Part shown: in pieces, positions 17,801-24,535 of the stretch | Layout: every line of letters begins with the position of its first letter | Position numbering within the stretch: the stretch's first letter is position 1 | NCBI GenBank assembly: GCA_029932915.1 | Contig: JAOZPE010000001.1 | Coordinates: 1-32,221 of the forward strand | Reading direction: 5' to 3' | DNA length: 32,221 nt | From: Candidatus Krumholzibacteriia bacterium | GTDB taxonomy: Bacteria > Krumholzibacteriota > Krumholzibacteriia > JAJRXK01 | Translations under genes and position numbers: made by a program | Notes under the pieces: model-generated | Databases searched by the model: none | What the model was told of the DNA's origin: nothing | The model's input: only the letters and a program-made list of their open reading frames with translations

Positions 17801-18405
17801 GCTCGCGCCAGCGACAGGATCTCGCTCCACCCCTTCCCCGCAATCTCCTTCGCGCTCGCTTCTGCCGCTTTGGCCGGAACCTGCAGCCAGAGGGGCAGAC
17901 GGCCCCGCGTGGTGGTGCGCCATCCCTCCACCAGCAGGAATTCCGCATCGCCTCCCTGGACCGTGCACCAGGCATCGAGTTCGAGCCGGGGCTGGGCCAG
18001 GACGGCGAGGGACAGTTCCTCACCGGGAGGGACGCCCACCATCTCGCGCAGTTTCTCGTCCCGTATGGTGGAGGCCATGCGGCGCAGTGCCCGTACGACG
18101 GCGTCCTCGCGGGCCGCGCAGGAGACGGTGGGGAACAGACCGGCCGCGCTGGAGGAAGGACGGTCCTCCCAGGGGGAGGATGAGCGCAGGAGCAGACGGT
18201 CGGCCTCGGGGATCGAGCGCAGGAGTTCAGCCGCCGCTTCCCGGGCGCGTGCTTCACTCCCGGCCAGCTCCGGGAGCGCCTCGGTGTCGAGGACCCACGA
18301 GGGCGGAACGGGCAGGCCTTCTGCGAGGGCCAGTGCCAGCTCCGCCGCCTTGCCGCCGTAGCGTTCCACTTCATGGGGGTCGATGGCGTCGAGGGCGGTC
18401 CACAT
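14827..18405 (-). CDS. Fusion of a rifampicin-phosphotransferase-like dikinase and an M28 zinc peptidase
   Basis: One uninterrupted frame of 1192 residues has two unrelated halves. Residues 1-690 look like a PEP-synthase / rifampicin-phosphotransferase type enzyme. The ATP-grasp part has GGKAAEL (Lys19), LLLRSSSPWED (Arg74, Glu80, Asp81) and LLQRRP (Gln226, Arg228). A middle domain of unknown specificity (about 245-600) follows, then a swivel domain with the phospho-accepting His662 in GSLLGHAAVLARE. Residues 698-714 are hydrophobic (IVELLLSLLLVLGAVAL). Residues 755-1192 are an M28 peptidase with metal ligands His979, Asp991, Glu1029, Glu1057 and His1129 and the catalytic Glu1028. ATG 18405 has GGAGG 6 bases upstream; the GTG at 18411 would touch it. 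The M23 gene ends 21 bases upstream. No well-placed ribosome-binding site supports a separate internal start (GTG 16332). A lost stop codon or an assembly error remains possible. Confidence 0.85.
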   Translation of the reverse strand: MWTALDAIDPHEVERYGGKAAELALALAEGLPVPPSWVLDTEALPELAGSEARAREAAAELLRSIPEADRLLLRSSSPWEDRPSSSAAGLFPTVSCAAREDAVVRALRRMASTIRDEKLREMVGVPPGEELSLAVLAQPRLELDAWCTVQGGDAEFLLVEGWRTTTRGRLPLWLQVPAKAAEASAKEIAGKGWSEILSLARAALRDRTGPWLLEIGVEGGRARLLQRRPVVQAAPPPPREEPPLADFPLFESDRDESWKLDAEHASAPLCPLLAGLFLRWIRAKGPRHPSRLIDGRWHDRVEPEDEEKGRAAGEPSAEAEARAAAHAVDHALQQWEKEHLPRLQTGLDSLRRRYDPLPAPSSWGPFTTAWLRWQEHYYDGSSHRLRRLTHRLLEALQRLGDTEPPPLPETAAERRKRDLDALARSWADHPHDDPAREQALEDFLSRHGHHAPGGWDGRAVPWSEDPTPLIAEVERRARGLPPSEPTPPRASPSKADERQSWRLVAGRALAALEDDDELLGRAYALFRAAALDLQGWLHPEAEQAEILDLLPEDVEAMIEAPGEERWRRARTRGERLLLRWEASFARRHPEWAPPAEAGERVVGFPLSPGTAEGPVRSLPSAQAEGGPRPGEVLVVPSVVPADALVFERCAALVCESGSLLGHAAVLAREHHLPAVILPRARQRLSRARRLRVDGTRGIVELLLSLLLVLGAVALPPSADGSEATAAPAGSKTAARAEAAATPSDATLRSEDATVSVSTTLQALCEGEPRVPGTEGYRHALQWVGQRMEALGCDWHLQPVRAHRWEIEALPARWTDASGRTRTLMLHALAGSGGELTGTHRLLEVGWGTPAEIVTNAVLAPGRILLAREGSPPTEARPIHRLEKVAAARRAGAAALILLGAEGEEVQGVVGWKAPSPLPVFSTAQGRPLLEALRTSAAVSLEIASAKGAGGAWIEVSSHNGIADLRPLGPGERPILVSAHLDAWSLGQGALDNAAGVAVLLETARRLAADARLRESSTRPLRFVVFTGEERGLEGSRAYLEAAQRGEEALPSLVVNLEMPEDPAGFVIHCGRSLRAPLRASLLEFRRWKLDGGVQEILDLYSDHMPFVLTGLPSFTLACHRSPGALDRIHTAADRLEELDPAGLARSAALLADALRRLADPATPLPPVLDEDALRRCFTAAGLDLQRVRERGF

Positions 18406-18426
18406 GGTCACCCTCCCCGGGGGAGA

Positions 18427-19794
18427 TCAGCGTCCGGCGGCGTCGGCCTCGGTGGTCTGTCGTTCGAGGACCAGGGTCTCGTCACGGCTGTCGGCGATGC
18501 GCTCGAGTTCGGCCTGCAGTTCGTCGCGCCGTTGGATGAAGCGGGCCATCCGCTCGGCCTCGATCGGGGCGGCCGGGGGAAGGTCGAGCTTGCGTGGATT
18601 CAACCACTTGCCGTTGTGCTTCACCCGGTAGTCCAGATGCGGGGCGGTCGCCGTACCGGTCATGCCCACGTAGCCGATGAGATCGCCCTGTTTGACCTTC
18701 TGGCCCACGTGCAGCCCGCGCGCGAAACGCGAGAGGTGGAGGTAGTAGGTCTCGTAACCGTTTCCGTGACGCAGGTGCACGTAGTTGCCGTTGCCCCGCC
18801 GGCGTTCCCGGTTGACGACGGTGCCATTGGCGGTGGCGTACACCGGCGTGCCCGTCGGAGCCGCGTAGTCCACCCCGTAGTGGGGCCGGTAGACGTGATA
18901 CACCGGATGCAGACGGTGCAGTGAGAAATTGCTGCTGATGCGGCTGTATTTCAGGGGAGCGCGCAGGAACTGCTTCTCCAGACTGTTTCCGTTCTCGTCG
19001 TAGTAGGCGGGGAAACCCAGCTTGTTCTCGAAGAGGAAGGCCGAGTACTCATGACCCCGGTTGACGAAGCGCGCGGCGAGGATGCGTCCGTCCCGGACGC
19101 GGCGTCCCTCGCGGGTGAACTCCTCGTAGAGCAGGGTGAAGCGGTCGCCCTTGCGCAGGTCGCGGAAGAAGTCGATGTCCCAGCCGAGGATCTCGCTCAA
19201 CTGGGTGGCCAACTGCGGATCGGCGCCCTCTTCCACGAGTGCCTCGAATAGGCTCGACTTGATCTCCCCCTTCACGCCGCGCACGGTCCGCTCCAACTGA
19301 TAGGCGCCGATCTCGGTCTGCCACGACGAGTCGCTCCGGGTGGCGATGAGGTAGTGCTCGGCGTCGAGTTCGGCATGGAAGGCAGTGAGCGCGCCGTCCT
19401 CGTTGCGCTCGATCCGGAAGACGTCGCCCGACTGGACGCGCCGGAAATTCGAGTAGGGCTTGCAGGCCTTCACCAACTGCATCACGTCTTCGTGGGAGAC
19501 GCCGGCGCCGGTCATGGCCACGTAGAAGGACTGGCCGCGTCCGATCTCCACGCTCTCCCACCGGTCGCCGTCACCGGCTGCGGCTCCTTCGTCCGTCAGG
19601 GAGTCGACGGTCTCGGAGGTGGCCGGTGCCGAGATCCCATCATCCGGCGAGGGGGCCTCTTGCTCCACCCGGGCGAGTTCGGTGGAAGCGTCCGGCTTGG
19701 ATCCGACTTCCGGGGAGGGGCCGAAACCGCCCAGCCGGGCGTAGATCCAGCCGGTGGCGATCAGGACCACGAGGATACCCAGATAGCGTCGCAT
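18427..19794 (-). CDS. M23 family peptidoglycan metalloendopeptidase, Csd3/MepM-like
   Basis: The 455-residue product has an N-terminal membrane anchor (LGILVVLIATGWIYA), a disordered acidic linker (about 25-75), an OapA/Csd3-type regulatory region (about 78-280) and the M23 catalytic domain (about 283-400). It should cut peptide cross-links in the periplasmic murein. His305 and Asp309 (HYGVDYA) are zinc ligands, and His353 (YLHLS) and His386 (APHLDYR) complete the active site. The usual HxH motif reads HLD here, so Asp388 stands where the third zinc-ligand His is expected. A charged coiled-coil-like tail follows (about 408-450). ATG 19794 has GGAG 5-6 bases upstream. The leader carries an 18-base palindrome. 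The dikinase-M28 gene follows 21 bases after the stop, so the two probably form one operon. Confidence 0.92.
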   Translation of the reverse strand: MRRYLGILVVLIATGWIYARLGGFGPSPEVGSKPDASTELARVEQEAPSPDDGISAPATSETVDSLTDEGAAAGDGDRWESVEIGRGQSFYVAMTGAGVSHEDVMQLVKACKPYSNFRRVQSGDVFRIERNEDGALTAFHAELDAEHYLIATRSDSSWQTEIGAYQLERTVRGVKGEIKSSLFEALVEEGADPQLATQLSEILGWDIDFFRDLRKGDRFTLLYEEFTREGRRVRDGRILAARFVNRGHEYSAFLFENKLGFPAYYDENGNSLEKQFLRAPLKYSRISSNFSLHRLHPVYHVYRPHYGVDYAAPTGTPVYATANGTVVNRERRRGNGNYVHLRHGNGYETYYLHLSRFARGLHVGQKVKQGDLIGYVGMTGTATAPHLDYRVKHNGKWLNPRKLDLPPAAPIEAERMARFIQRRDELQAELERIADSRDETLVLERQTTEADAAGR

Positions 19795-19820
19795 GGAGAC
19801 TCCACGGGAAGCGTTCAGCG

Positions 19821-19838
19821 GACAGGCACATGCCTGTC
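19821..19838. promoter_or_regulatory. 18-base palindrome, candidate operator
   Basis: GACAGGCA and TGCCTGTC form a perfect inverted repeat of two 8-base arms around a central CA. It lies between the predicted start of the M23 transcript (near 19845) and its ATG at 19794, so a protein bound here could block that operon. As RNA it could also fold, but a 2-base loop does not favour a hairpin. Confidence 0.45.
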
Positions 19839-19851
19839 GACGATCGGGCCC

Positions 19852-19880
19852 ACCCTAGTCGCAGGCCTGCCCGGGTGCAA
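19852..19880 (-). promoter_or_regulatory. Promoter for the M23 / dikinase-M28 operon
   Basis: On the minus strand, TTGCAC (19880-19875) and TAGGGT (19857-19852) are separated by exactly 17 bases. Transcription would start near 19845, just before the palindrome at 19838-19821. Confidence 0.45.
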
Positions 19881-19909
19881 GCGAGAACAATCGTTCACGC
19901 AGAGCATGG

Positions 19910-19938
19910 TTGGAGCCTTCCCGGCGGTGGACTATCGT
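19910..19938 (+). promoter_or_regulatory. Promoter candidate for maeB
   Basis: TTGGAG (19910-19915) and TATCGT (19933-19938) are 17 bases apart, which predicts a start near 19945 and a 23-base leader. Each hexamer is only a moderate match, and support comes mainly from the correct spacing and position. Confidence 0.4.
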
Positions 19939-19967
19939 TGCCGTGTCCTTAGGCAGGAGGCCGTTCG

Positions 19968-22238
19968 ATGACTACCCGCAAGCATTTCTCCGAAGCCCTC
20001 GACTACCACCGTCGAGGCCGTCCGGGCAAGATCCAGATCCGTCCCACCAAGCCCACCGCCACACAGCACGATCTCAGCATGGCCTACACACCGGGCGTGG
20101 CCGAGCCCTGCCTGGAGATCCAGAAGAATCCCCACGATGCGTTCCTGTACACGAACCGCGCCAACCTGGTGGCGGTCGTCTCCAACGGAAGTGCGGTGCT
20201 GGGTCTGGGCAACATCGGAGCGCTGGCGGGAAAGCCGGTGATGGAGGGCAAGGCGGTCCTGTTCAAGCGCTTCGCCGACATCGACGTCTTCGATCTCGAA
20301 CTGGCGACCGACGATCCCGACGAGATCATCCGCACCTGCGAACTGCTCGAGCCCACCTTCGGGGGCATCAACCTCGAGGACATCAAGGCGCCCGAGTGCT
20401 TCTACATCGAAGAGACCCTGAAGAAGAAGCTGGAGATCCCGGTCTTCCACGACGACCAGCACGGGACGGCCATCATCGCCGGTGCCGGTCTGTTGAACGC
20501 CTGTGAGGTCACCGGCCGCAAGCTCGAGGACGTCAAGTTGGTGGTGAGCGGTGCCGGTGCCGCGGGCATCGCCTGTTCACGTTTCATGGTCGAGTTGGGC
20601 GTGCGCAAGGAGAACGTCCTGCTGTGCGATTCCAAGGGCGTCATCCACAGCGGACGCGACGACCTGAACTCCATCAAGCAGGAGTGGGCGGTCGAAACCG
20701 AAGCCCGCAACCTGGCCGATGCCATGGTGGACGCCGACGTGTTCCTCGGCGTCTCGGTGAAGGATCTGGTGACCAAGGACATGGTCCGCAGCATGGCCCC
20801 TCGCCCCATCATCTTCGCCCTGGCCAATCCCGACCCGGAGATCAGCTATGAGGACGCCAAGGAAGCGCGGCCCGATTCCATCGTGGCAACCGGCCGCAGT
20901 GACTACCCCAACCAGGTGAACAACGTCCTGGGATTTCCCTTCATCTTCCGCGGCGCTCTCGACGTGAAGGCCAAGGGCATCACCGAGACGATGAAGGTCG
21001 CGGCCTCGCAGGCCCTGGCCCGTCTGGCCAAGGAGGACGTGCCCGATTCGGTGTTGAAGGCCTACAACCTCGAGCATCTGGAGTTCGGCGAGGACTACGT
21101 CATTCCCAAGCCCTTCGATCCGCGCGTGCTGTGGTACGTCGCTCCGGCCATCGCCAAGGCCGCCACCGAGGAGGGCATCGCCCGCGAACCGCTGGACGAC
21201 CTGGACGCCTACGCCGAGGCCCTGCGGGCCCGCTTCCAGGCCTCGTACAATCTCATGCAGGCGGTGCGGGTGCGCGCGCAGCGCAAGCCCCAGCAGGTGG
21301 TCTATCCCCACGGTGCGGACATCCGCTTCATCCGGGCCGCCCGCCGGGTCGTGGACGAACAGATCGGCCTGCCCATCCTGCTGGGCCGGGAGGAGGAGAT
21401 CGAGAAGCTCGCGGCCGAGCGCAACATCTCCCTCGGTGGCATCGAGGTGCACGATCCCAGGTTGAAGGACGAGTGCCATGTCGAGTTGGCCGAGAACCTC
21501 TTCCATCTGCGCGCACGCAAGGGCATGACCATCGAGGACGCCCGGCGCGCCCTGCTCGAACCGAACATGCACGCGGCGATGATGTTGCACTCGGGCAAGG
21601 CCGACGCGGTGGTGGGAGGTCTGACCACCTACTATCCGGAGACCATCCGGCCTGCCCTGCAGGTCCTTCCCATGGCTCCCGGACGCACCACGGTGATGGC
21701 CGCCTACGTGGTGCTGATCGGACAGCGGCCCTACCTGCTCGCCGACTGTGCGGTGAACCGCGAGCCCACTGCCGAGCAACTGGCCGAGATCGCCATGGCC
21801 GTGGCCGATGTCGCCCGTGAGCTGCAGATCGAGCCCCGCGTCGCCATGCTCAGCTACAGCAACTTCGGCAGCGCCCAGGGTGGGGAGGTGGACAAGGTGC
21901 GTCGGGCGGTGCAGATCTGCTGGGAGAAGGCTCCCGACCTTCCGCTGGACGGGGAGATGCACGCCGACACCGCGGTGGTGAAGGAGATCCTCCAGGAGCG
22001 CCATCCCTTCAACCGCCTGGGTCGCCAGGCCAACTGCCTGGTCTTCCCCAACCTGTCGGCAGCGAACATCGCCTACAAGCTCCTGCACCGTCTCGGCGGC
22101 GGCGAGATCATCGGTCCCATCCTCAACGGTCTGTCGCGCTCGGTGCACGTGCTGCAGAGGGACGCCGAGGTGGGCGACATCGTCAACCTCACCGCCATCG
22201 CGGTACTCGACGCGCAGCGCAAGGCGGCTCGGCGCTGA
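19968..22238 (+). CDS. maeB: NADP-dependent malic enzyme with phosphotransacetylase-like C-terminal domain (MaeB type)
   Basis: This cytoplasmic enzyme oxidatively decarboxylates malate to pyruvate and makes NADPH for biosynthesis. The 756-residue length matches the large bacterial MaeB proteins. The malic-enzyme half (1-430) has Tyr40 ([10 protein letters not shown]), Lys95 (MEGKAVLFK), metal ligands Glu137/Asp138 and Asp162 ([10 protein letters not shown]), and a dinucleotide-binding SGAGAAG loop (194-200). The C-terminal half (about 430-756) is a phosphotransacetylase-like domain, which in MaeB enzymes binds acetyl-CoA for regulation and is not thought to be catalytic. ATG 19968 has GGAGG 8 bases upstream. 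The gene is divergent from the M23 operon and is followed by a stable hairpin, so it is probably transcribed alone. Confidence 0.96.
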   Translation: MTTRKHFSEALDYHRRGRPGKIQIRPTKPTATQHDLSMAYTPGVAEPCLEIQKNPHDAFLYTNRANLVAVVSNGSAVLGLGNIGALAGKPVMEGKAVLFKRFADIDVFDLELATDDPDEIIRTCELLEPTFGGINLEDIKAPECFYIEETLKKKLEIPVFHDDQHGTAIIAGAGLLNACEVTGRKLEDVKLVVSGAGAAGIACSRFMVELGVRKENVLLCDSKGVIHSGRDDLNSIKQEWAVETEARNLADAMVDADVFLGVSVKDLVTKDMVRSMAPRPIIFALANPDPEISYEDAKEARPDSIVATGRSDYPNQVNNVLGFPFIFRGALDVKAKGITETMKVAASQALARLAKEDVPDSVLKAYNLEHLEFGEDYVIPKPFDPRVLWYVAPAIAKAATEEGIAREPLDDLDAYAEALRARFQASYNLMQAVRVRAQRKPQQVVYPHGADIRFIRAARRVVDEQIGLPILLGREEEIEKLAAERNISLGGIEVHDPRLKDECHVELAENLFHLRARKGMTIEDARRALLEPNMHAAMMLHSGKADAVVGGLTTYYPETIRPALQVLPMAPGRTTVMAAYVVLIGQRPYLLADCAVNREPTAEQLAEIAMAVADVARELQIEPRVAMLSYSNFGSAQGGEVDKVRRAVQICWEKAPDLPLDGEMHADTAVVKEILQERHPFNRLGRQANCLVFPNLSAANIAYKLLHRLGGGEIIGPILNGLSRSVHVLQRDAEVGDIVNLTAIAVLDAQRKAARR

Positions 22239-22248
22239 GCGTGGCCTG

Positions 22249-22267
22249 CCGGCCCCTCGCGGGCCGG
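22249..22267 (+). terminator. Hairpin after maeB
   Basis: CCGGCCC (22249-22255) pairs with GGGCCGG (22261-22267) around the loop CTCGC. The stem can extend to flanking CGTGG/CCACG with a bulge. It begins 10 bases after the maeB stop. It lacks a T-run but is the likely transcript end. Confidence 0.5.
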
Positions 22268-22321
22268 CCACGGCGGTCGAATGGGCGAAATCGGTCGATT
22301 CACGGACCAAAGCCTGGAAAC

Positions 22322-22337
22322 GGGCAGGCTCCTTGCT
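22322..22337 (+). promoter_or_regulatory. Sigma-54 type (-24/-12) promoter candidate before the FG-GAP gene
   Basis: GGGCAGGCTCCTTGCT aligns with the sigma-54 consensus TGGCACG-N4-TTGCW. The invariant GG and GC are present at the exact spacing, with 10 of 12 defined bases matching. The start would be near 22348, leaving a 70-base leader that contains a CCGCGG hairpin (22363-22381). An extended -10-like TGGTATGCA lies just downstream and is a weaker alternative. Confidence 0.45.
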
Positions 22338-22417
22338 CAATAATGGTATGCAGAGGGATCGTCCGCGGTGTCTCGCCGCGGCCGATTGCGCCCAGATCCA
22401 TCCAGACGGGAGTTGCC

Positions 22418-24388
22418 ATGAGTCGCCGTCACACCGCTCGAACCGTCGTCTTCGCCCTGATCCTCGCGGGTCTGCTGACCGCGACGGCTGCCTTCGTCTC
22501 GGCCCAGACCATCTCCTCGGCCCTGTCCGCGCCGAGCGCCGCCGCCGGTGGGCTCTACGGCCAGTCGGTCAACGACGCTGGCGATGTCAACGGCGACGGC
22601 CTTGCCGACCTCATCGTCGGTTCGCCGGGCGACAGCCGCAATGGGATCAATCTGGGCAGCGCCACCATCTTCTTCGGCGGCAGCGGCGACCGTCTCTACC
22701 TGGAGGGAAGTCTGGGGCGGGAGGCGTTCGGCTGGTCCGTGGCCGGAATCGGCGACGTCAACGGCGACGGCTATGACGACGTGGCCGTCGGCGCGCCCCT
22801 GAACAACGCGGTAGGGACGGAACAGGGTCGCGTCTACGTGTATTACGGTGGAGCATCCATGGACGCCACGGCCGATCTCGTCCTGGACGGGGAACTGCCC
22901 TATGACCACTTCGGCTGGTGTGTGTCGCGCGGCGGCGACCTCGACGGCGACGGCCGGCCGGACTTCCTGGTCGGAGCGCCGATGGCCAACGCCGGGGCCA
23001 GTGACAACGGGGCGGTCTATCTGTATCTGGGCGACAACGGCGACCCTTCGACCGACTATGCCAAGCGTTTCGAGGGAGAGATCGGTGGCGACCAGTTCGG
23101 CTACTCCGTCAGCGACGTGCCCGACTACAAGGGCGACGGTACGCCGGCCTTCGTCGTGGGCGCGCCCTACGTCGACCAACCGGTGACCAATGGCGGCCGC
23201 GCCTATCTCTTCTTCGCCGGTTCCGGGGGCAACCTGCCCTCATCCACCGCCGACGTGGTGTTCAAACCGGATAGCGGCGATCCGTCCGACATGAACCTGG
23301 GATGGTCGGTGAGCCAGGCCGGTTTCTTCAACGCCGACGCGCGGACCGACGTGGTCATCGGGGCTCCGGGCTACCTGGCAGCCCGAGGTCTGGCCGCAGT
23401 CTTCTACGGGGAAGCGGATCCGAGCGCGGAACCCTCGCCCGATCAGGTCATCCTCGGTGAGACCGGCGGCGACAGCCTGGGGGTGAGTGTGGCCGACGTC
23501 GGCGACGTTCTCGGCAGCGATCGCACCGAGATCGTCGTGGGCGCGCCGTCCCGCGACGTTCCCGGCGAGAACGCCGGCATGGTCTATCTCTTCGAAGGAG
23601 GCTCGACCTACACGAGCGCCTCCCAGGGGATCGTCGTCGAGCGGGGCGGGCTGGCCTTGATCGCGCCGGCAGGCGACCGCCTCGGTGTGTCGGCCAGCTA
23701 TGCCGGTGACCTCGACGGCGATGGCGTCGCCGACTTCGCCCTGGGTGCCCCCGTGGGCAACAACGCCCAGAACGCCCTGACCGGCTATGTGGGCATCGTC
23801 TCCTCCAGTGGGGTGCCGGTGCCGGTGATTCCCGTCCGGATGGATCAGCGCCCCCTGGCCGATGACCGCTGTCGCCTGGAGTTCCGCGGGCCGGTGGTCG
23901 ATGCGCCGCTGGTCTCCCTGTGGTCGGTGGAGACGGGGGGAGGGCGGCTCCTCGCCGACCTCCACGAGGGACTCGTCCACGAGGGCGACGCGCTGGTCGC
24001 GGTTCTCTCGTCGGCCCTGCTCAGGGAGATGGAGGAAGTCGAGCTGCGGTGGACCACGGCCGAAGGTCTGCAGGAGGTCGAGCGCTTCGCTCTGCCCACC
24101 TTGCCCGCCCTGCACTTCCGCCTGCTTCCCCCTTCGCCCAATCCCTTCAACCCGGCCACGGTGGTGGGCTTCGAGTTGCCTTCGGCGATGCACGTGAGCC
24201 TTCAGGTGCTGGATCTGCGGGGAAGGGTGGTGCGCACCCTCCTGAACGGGCCGGCCGGCCCCGGCCACATGGACCTGCGTTTCGACGGACGGGACGAGGA
24301 GGGCCGGATCCTGGCCAACGGGGTCTACCACTTCCTCCTGAAGGGCCATGGAATGCGGGCCACCACACGGGCGGTCCTGGTGAAATAG
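22418..24388 (+). CDS. Secreted seven-bladed FG-GAP (integrin-alpha-like) beta-propeller protein with FlgD-like C-terminal module
   Basis: The 656-residue product has a signal peptide (basic MSRRHTART, then a hydrophobic run to FVSA, with cleavage before Gln30). Seven FG-GAP repeats of about 55-65 residues follow (about 45-455), each ending in a VGAP-like motif. Calcium-type DxDxDG loops are intact in repeats 1, 2, 3 and 7 (for example GDVNGDGLAD) and degenerate in 4, 5 and 6. After a linker domain, the last 85 residues begin PPSPNPFNPATVVGFELP and hold VLDLRGRVVRTLL and ANGVYHFLLK. That is the FlgD-like fold often found at the C-terminus of secreted proteins in FCB-type bacteria, where it may act as a sorting signal. 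A cell-surface adhesive role is likely but inferred. ATG 22418 has GGGAG 5 bases upstream. A sigma-54-like promoter lies in front. Confidence 0.9.
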   Translation: MSRRHTARTVVFALILAGLLTATAAFVSAQTISSALSAPSAAAGGLYGQSVNDAGDVNGDGLADLIVGSPGDSRNGINLGSATIFFGGSGDRLYLEGSLGREAFGWSVAGIGDVNGDGYDDVAVGAPLNNAVGTEQGRVYVYYGGASMDATADLVLDGELPYDHFGWCVSRGGDLDGDGRPDFLVGAPMANAGASDNGAVYLYLGDNGDPSTDYAKRFEGEIGGDQFGYSVSDVPDYKGDGTPAFVVGAPYVDQPVTNGGRAYLFFAGSGGNLPSSTADVVFKPDSGDPSDMNLGWSVSQAGFFNADARTDVVIGAPGYLAARGLAAVFYGEADPSAEPSPDQVILGETGGDSLGVSVADVGDVLGSDRTEIVVGAPSRDVPGENAGMVYLFEGGSTYTSASQGIVVERGGLALIAPAGDRLGVSASYAGDLDGDGVADFALGAPVGNNAQNALTGYVGIVSSSGVPVPVIPVRMDQRPLADDRCRLEFRGPVVDAPLVSLWSVETGGGRLLADLHEGLVHEGDALVAVLSSALLREMEEVELRWTTAEGLQEVERFALPTLPALHFRLLPPSPNPFNPATVVGFELPSAMHVSLQVLDLRGRVVRTLLNGPAGPGHMDLRFDGRDEEGRILANGVYHFLLKGHGMRATTRAVLVK

Positions 24389-24395
24389 CGTCGCC

Positions 24396-24410
24396 CCGGC
24401 GGAGCCGGGT
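24396..24410 (+). terminator. Short hairpin after the FG-GAP gene
   Basis: CCCGGC (24396-24401) pairs with GCCGGG (24405-24410) around GGA, 7 bases after the stop. An overlapping alternative pairs CCGGG with the downstream CCCGG. No T-run follows, so terminator function is uncertain. Confidence 0.35.
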
Positions 24411-24450
24411 TCCGGAGAGCCCGGCTGCTGCTCGATCTTCCCCCCGGGGG

Positions 24451-24466
24451 TGGCCTGCCCCTTGCA
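24451..24466 (+). promoter_or_regulatory. Sigma-54 type (-24/-12) promoter candidate before the HD-GYP gene
   Basis: TGGCCTGCCCCTTGCA matches TGGCACG-N4-TTGCW at 10 of 12 defined bases, with the invariant GG and GC exactly spaced. The predicted start is near 24477, giving a 59-base leader with a TCCGAG/CTCGGA hairpin (24484-24504) before ATG 24536. Confidence 0.55.
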
Positions 24467-24535
24467 CGCTGACCGGCTGTGACTCCGAGCCGCTCCCACT
24501 CGGATGATATCGAGCGCGAACTGGCTAGGACCGGT

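Noticed and set aside
14716-18183. Open frame of 1155 codons on the plus strand opposite the dikinase-M28 gene
   Set aside because: It lies antisense to a gene with clear domain motifs, has a Gly/Arg/Gln-rich make-up with no motif, and is explained by codon bias in GC-rich DNA. The same holds for the long minus-strand frame opposite 23240-26977.
19875-19890. Third sigma-54 site upstream of the M23 gene
   Set aside because: TTGCAC is present on the minus strand, but no GG lies at the required distance upstream. It fits better as a -35 hexamer.
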